From JAEUIE01 sp047602475 (GTDB lineage: Bacteria; Planctomycetota; Planctomycetia; Gemmatales; HRBIN36): 64,000 nt of DNA. The notes under the pieces are model-generated. The model was not told the origin of the DNA. It was given only the letters and a program-made list of their open reading frames with translations, and searched no databases. The position numbers and the translations under genes were made by a program. Location of the stretch: positions 806,001 through 870,000 of the forward strand of contig JASGHE010000006.1 in NCBI GenBank assembly GCA_047602475.1. Reading direction: 5' to 3'. Shown in pieces: positions 62,899 through 64,000 of the stretch. The stretch's first letter is position 1. Every line of letters begins with the position of its first letter.

Positions 62899-62928
62899 TT
62901 GCAGGCCAAACGCCGTCCATAGTACACT
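62899..62928 (+). promoter_or_regulatory. Candidate promoter for the DUF1559 gene
   Basis: TTGCAG at 62899-62904 and TACACT at 62923-62928 are spaced by 18 nt, a fair match to sigma-70 consensus. The gene starts 51 nt after the -10 box, and a GGGAG site precedes its ATG. Confidence 0.35.
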
Positions 62929-62978
62929 ATCAAGTAAGAAAGCGAGAGTGAATCGAGTACCATAGGGAGTGATAAAAG

Positions 62979-63893
62979 ATGGCCATGAAGAGGCGAGCTT
63001 TTACCTTGGTGGAACTGTTAGTTGTCATCGCCATCATCAGCCTGTTGATGGCATTATTGTTGCCGGCGATCCAGCGTGTTCGTGAAGCCTCCAACCGCAT
63101 GCAGTGTGCCAACAACCTCAAGCAACTCGGGATCGCCTTTCATCTCTACGTCAATGACTACGGTGCCTTGCCGCCACGCCGTCAGACGACCACTCCCTTT
63201 CAAGGATGGGGCCCGTTACTGCTCCCCTATCTAGAACAGACAGGGATCTCCAGGGACTATAACCTCAACAAGAACTTCTACGATCCGGTGAATCAGCCTT
63301 ACATCAAGCTGCCGTTATCGATCTTTACCTGTCCCTCGGCGGAGTTCAGCCGAATGATTAACATCATTGATCAGTCGAATAACCCGACGGGGGCAGTCGG
63401 TGCAGCCGGCGATTACTTCGCTGCGAACAGTGTCGATGCCTACTGGTGGCCGACTGCTCGACGGCTCGCCGCGGCCAACACCACCGAGTGCCCAGCACTG
63501 CGCGACAATGGCAGACGAAAGCTCAGTGCGATCGAAGATGGATTGACCCACACTCTGTTGCTGGCCGAGTTTGCCGGGAGGCCTGATCATTGGATCATGC
63601 GAGAGAAGCAGCCGACCAACGCCGGGCTACAGTGGGCTAACTGGTGGGGGCCGTGGGCTTCTTATCAATCATCCATCTTCAAGACGTGGTCAGCTGATGG
63701 ACGTACTCCGGGTGGACCGGGCACGATCAACTGCAACAACAACTGGGGCATCTACGCCTTCCACCCCGCTGGGGCGAATGCCCTCTTCTGCGATGGCGGG
63801 GTGCGTTTCCTTCCTGTCGGGTTGGATCGTGATGTCTTCGCCAGCATCGTCACCCGGGCAGGTGGTGAAGTGGTGGATGAAACAAGTTACTAA
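62979..63893 (+). CDS. DUF1559 prepilin-like protein
   Basis: This 304-residue protein has a type IV prepilin-like leader and helix (RRAFTLVELLVVIAIISLLMALLLPAI), with the Phe-Thr-Leu-Val-Glu processing site. DUF1559 follows: ANNLKQLGIAFHLYVNDYG, PLLLPYLEQTGI, and later LSAIEDGLTHTLLLAEFAGR, WGIYAFHPAGANALFCDGGVRFL. These proteins are extremely abundant in planctomycetes, and may form surface fibres or pseudopilus-like structures. The gene is 12 nt upstream of a partial secreted-protein gene, so they may be one operon. Confidence 0.96.
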   Translation: MAMKRRAFTLVELLVVIAIISLLMALLLPAIQRVREASNRMQCANNLKQLGIAFHLYVNDYGALPPRRQTTTPFQGWGPLLLPYLEQTGISRDYNLNKNFYDPVNQPYIKLPLSIFTCPSAEFSRMINIIDQSNNPTGAVGAAGDYFAANSVDAYWWPTARRLAAANTTECPALRDNGRRKLSAIEDGLTHTLLLAEFAGRPDHWIMREKQPTNAGLQWANWWGPWASYQSSIFKTWSADGRTPGGPGTINCNNNWGIYAFHPAGANALFCDGGVRFLPVGLDRDVFASIVTRAGGEVVDETSY

Positions 63894-63905
63894 AGGGACT
63901 GCCTC

Positions 63906-64000
63906 ATGACGGCGCCGACATACTTGTTCCTTCTTGCATTGCTGACTCCATCAGGGGGGGCAGCGCAGGATCATCGGGCAGCCATTGCTTTTATCCGCAC
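63906..64000 (+). CDS. Secreted protein, partial (N-terminus)
   Basis: Only 31 residues are visible before the window ends. They form a signal peptide (TAPTYLFLLALLTPSGGAAQ) and the start of a mature protein (DHRAAIAFIR). AAGGGA lies before the ATG. The gene follows the DUF1559 gene closely on the same strand. The family cannot be named from this piece. Confidence 0.6.
   Translation, partial: MTAPTYLFLLALLTPSGGAAQDHRAAIAFIR

Noticed and set aside
1..64000. CRISPR arrays, tRNA or rRNA genes, transposase genes
   Set aside because: I read for regular spacer-repeat patterns, tRNA T-loop signatures, rRNA blocks and DDE/Tyr transposase motifs, and found none that hold up.

Overview
The window looks like chromosome of a planctomycete, most likely order Gemmatales. 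The reasons are a DUF1559 prepilin-like protein, an ECF sigma factor carrying TIGR03067-like and DUF1559-like domains, PEP-CTERM proteins with an exosortase, a fused SecDF, a cytoplasmic Ser/Thr kinase with a C-terminal membrane anchor, and several kinds of palindromic repeats in the gaps between genes. No rRNA, tRNA, CRISPR array, insertion sequence or prophage was found.

Layout. 1-9427 (minus strand): a partial squalene-cyclase-like gene, a large secreted coiled-coil protein, the tgt-yajC-secDF block and a TPR protein ending in two RNA-polymerase-alpha-CTD-like domains. 9664-12676: a PEGA-type lipoprotein, an EamA permease and a Ser/Thr kinase. 13168-35190 (plus strand): a long exopolysaccharide/exosortase locus with exosortase, a Wzc-like chain-length/tyrosine-kinase protein, EpsI-like protein, initiating sugar-phosphate transferase, O-antigen-ligase-like protein, ABC exporter (permease and ATPase), two methyltransferases, seven glycosyltransferases, an acyltransferase and a deacetylase-like protein. 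A convergent DUF433/DUF5615 toxin-antitoxin-like pair sits inside it. 35530-40579: a PEP-CTERM protein and a giant TPR protein. 40718-44612: housekeeping and small genes (DUF2237, trpC, a nucleotidyltransferase, a Cys-rich mini-lipoprotein, an AI-2E family transporter). 44828-53360: a PlsC-type acyltransferase followed by a tightly coupled operon of an ExbB/TolQ-like channel, an ExbD-like protein, two further membrane proteins with ExbD-like tails, a GTPase-like membrane protein, a response regulator, a cytoplasmic subtilisin-like protease and a membrane-anchored propeller-like protein. 53555-64000: thrS, a second PEP-CTERM protein, carA, the ECF sigma fusion, ffh, a small membrane protein, a DUF1080-like secreted protein, a DUF1559 protein and a partial secreted protein.

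How the genes fit together. The polysaccharide locus appears to make a glycan through an undecaprenyl-phosphate-linked intermediate, with both ABC-exporter and Wzc/ligase-type functions. The exosortase next to it would sort PEP-CTERM proteins such as those at 35530 and 56101. The tgt-yajC-secDF and ffh genes supply tRNA modification and the protein export machinery. The 46256-53360 operon is the best candidate for an undescribed system: it looks like an energised envelope sensor connected to a receiver domain and an internal protease.

Sequence quality. Four otherwise well-conserved genes (near 18394, 24209, 33470 and 53055) are each broken by what looks like one missing base. This points to residual assembly errors rather than real gene decay, and those genes are described as single frameshifted genes.
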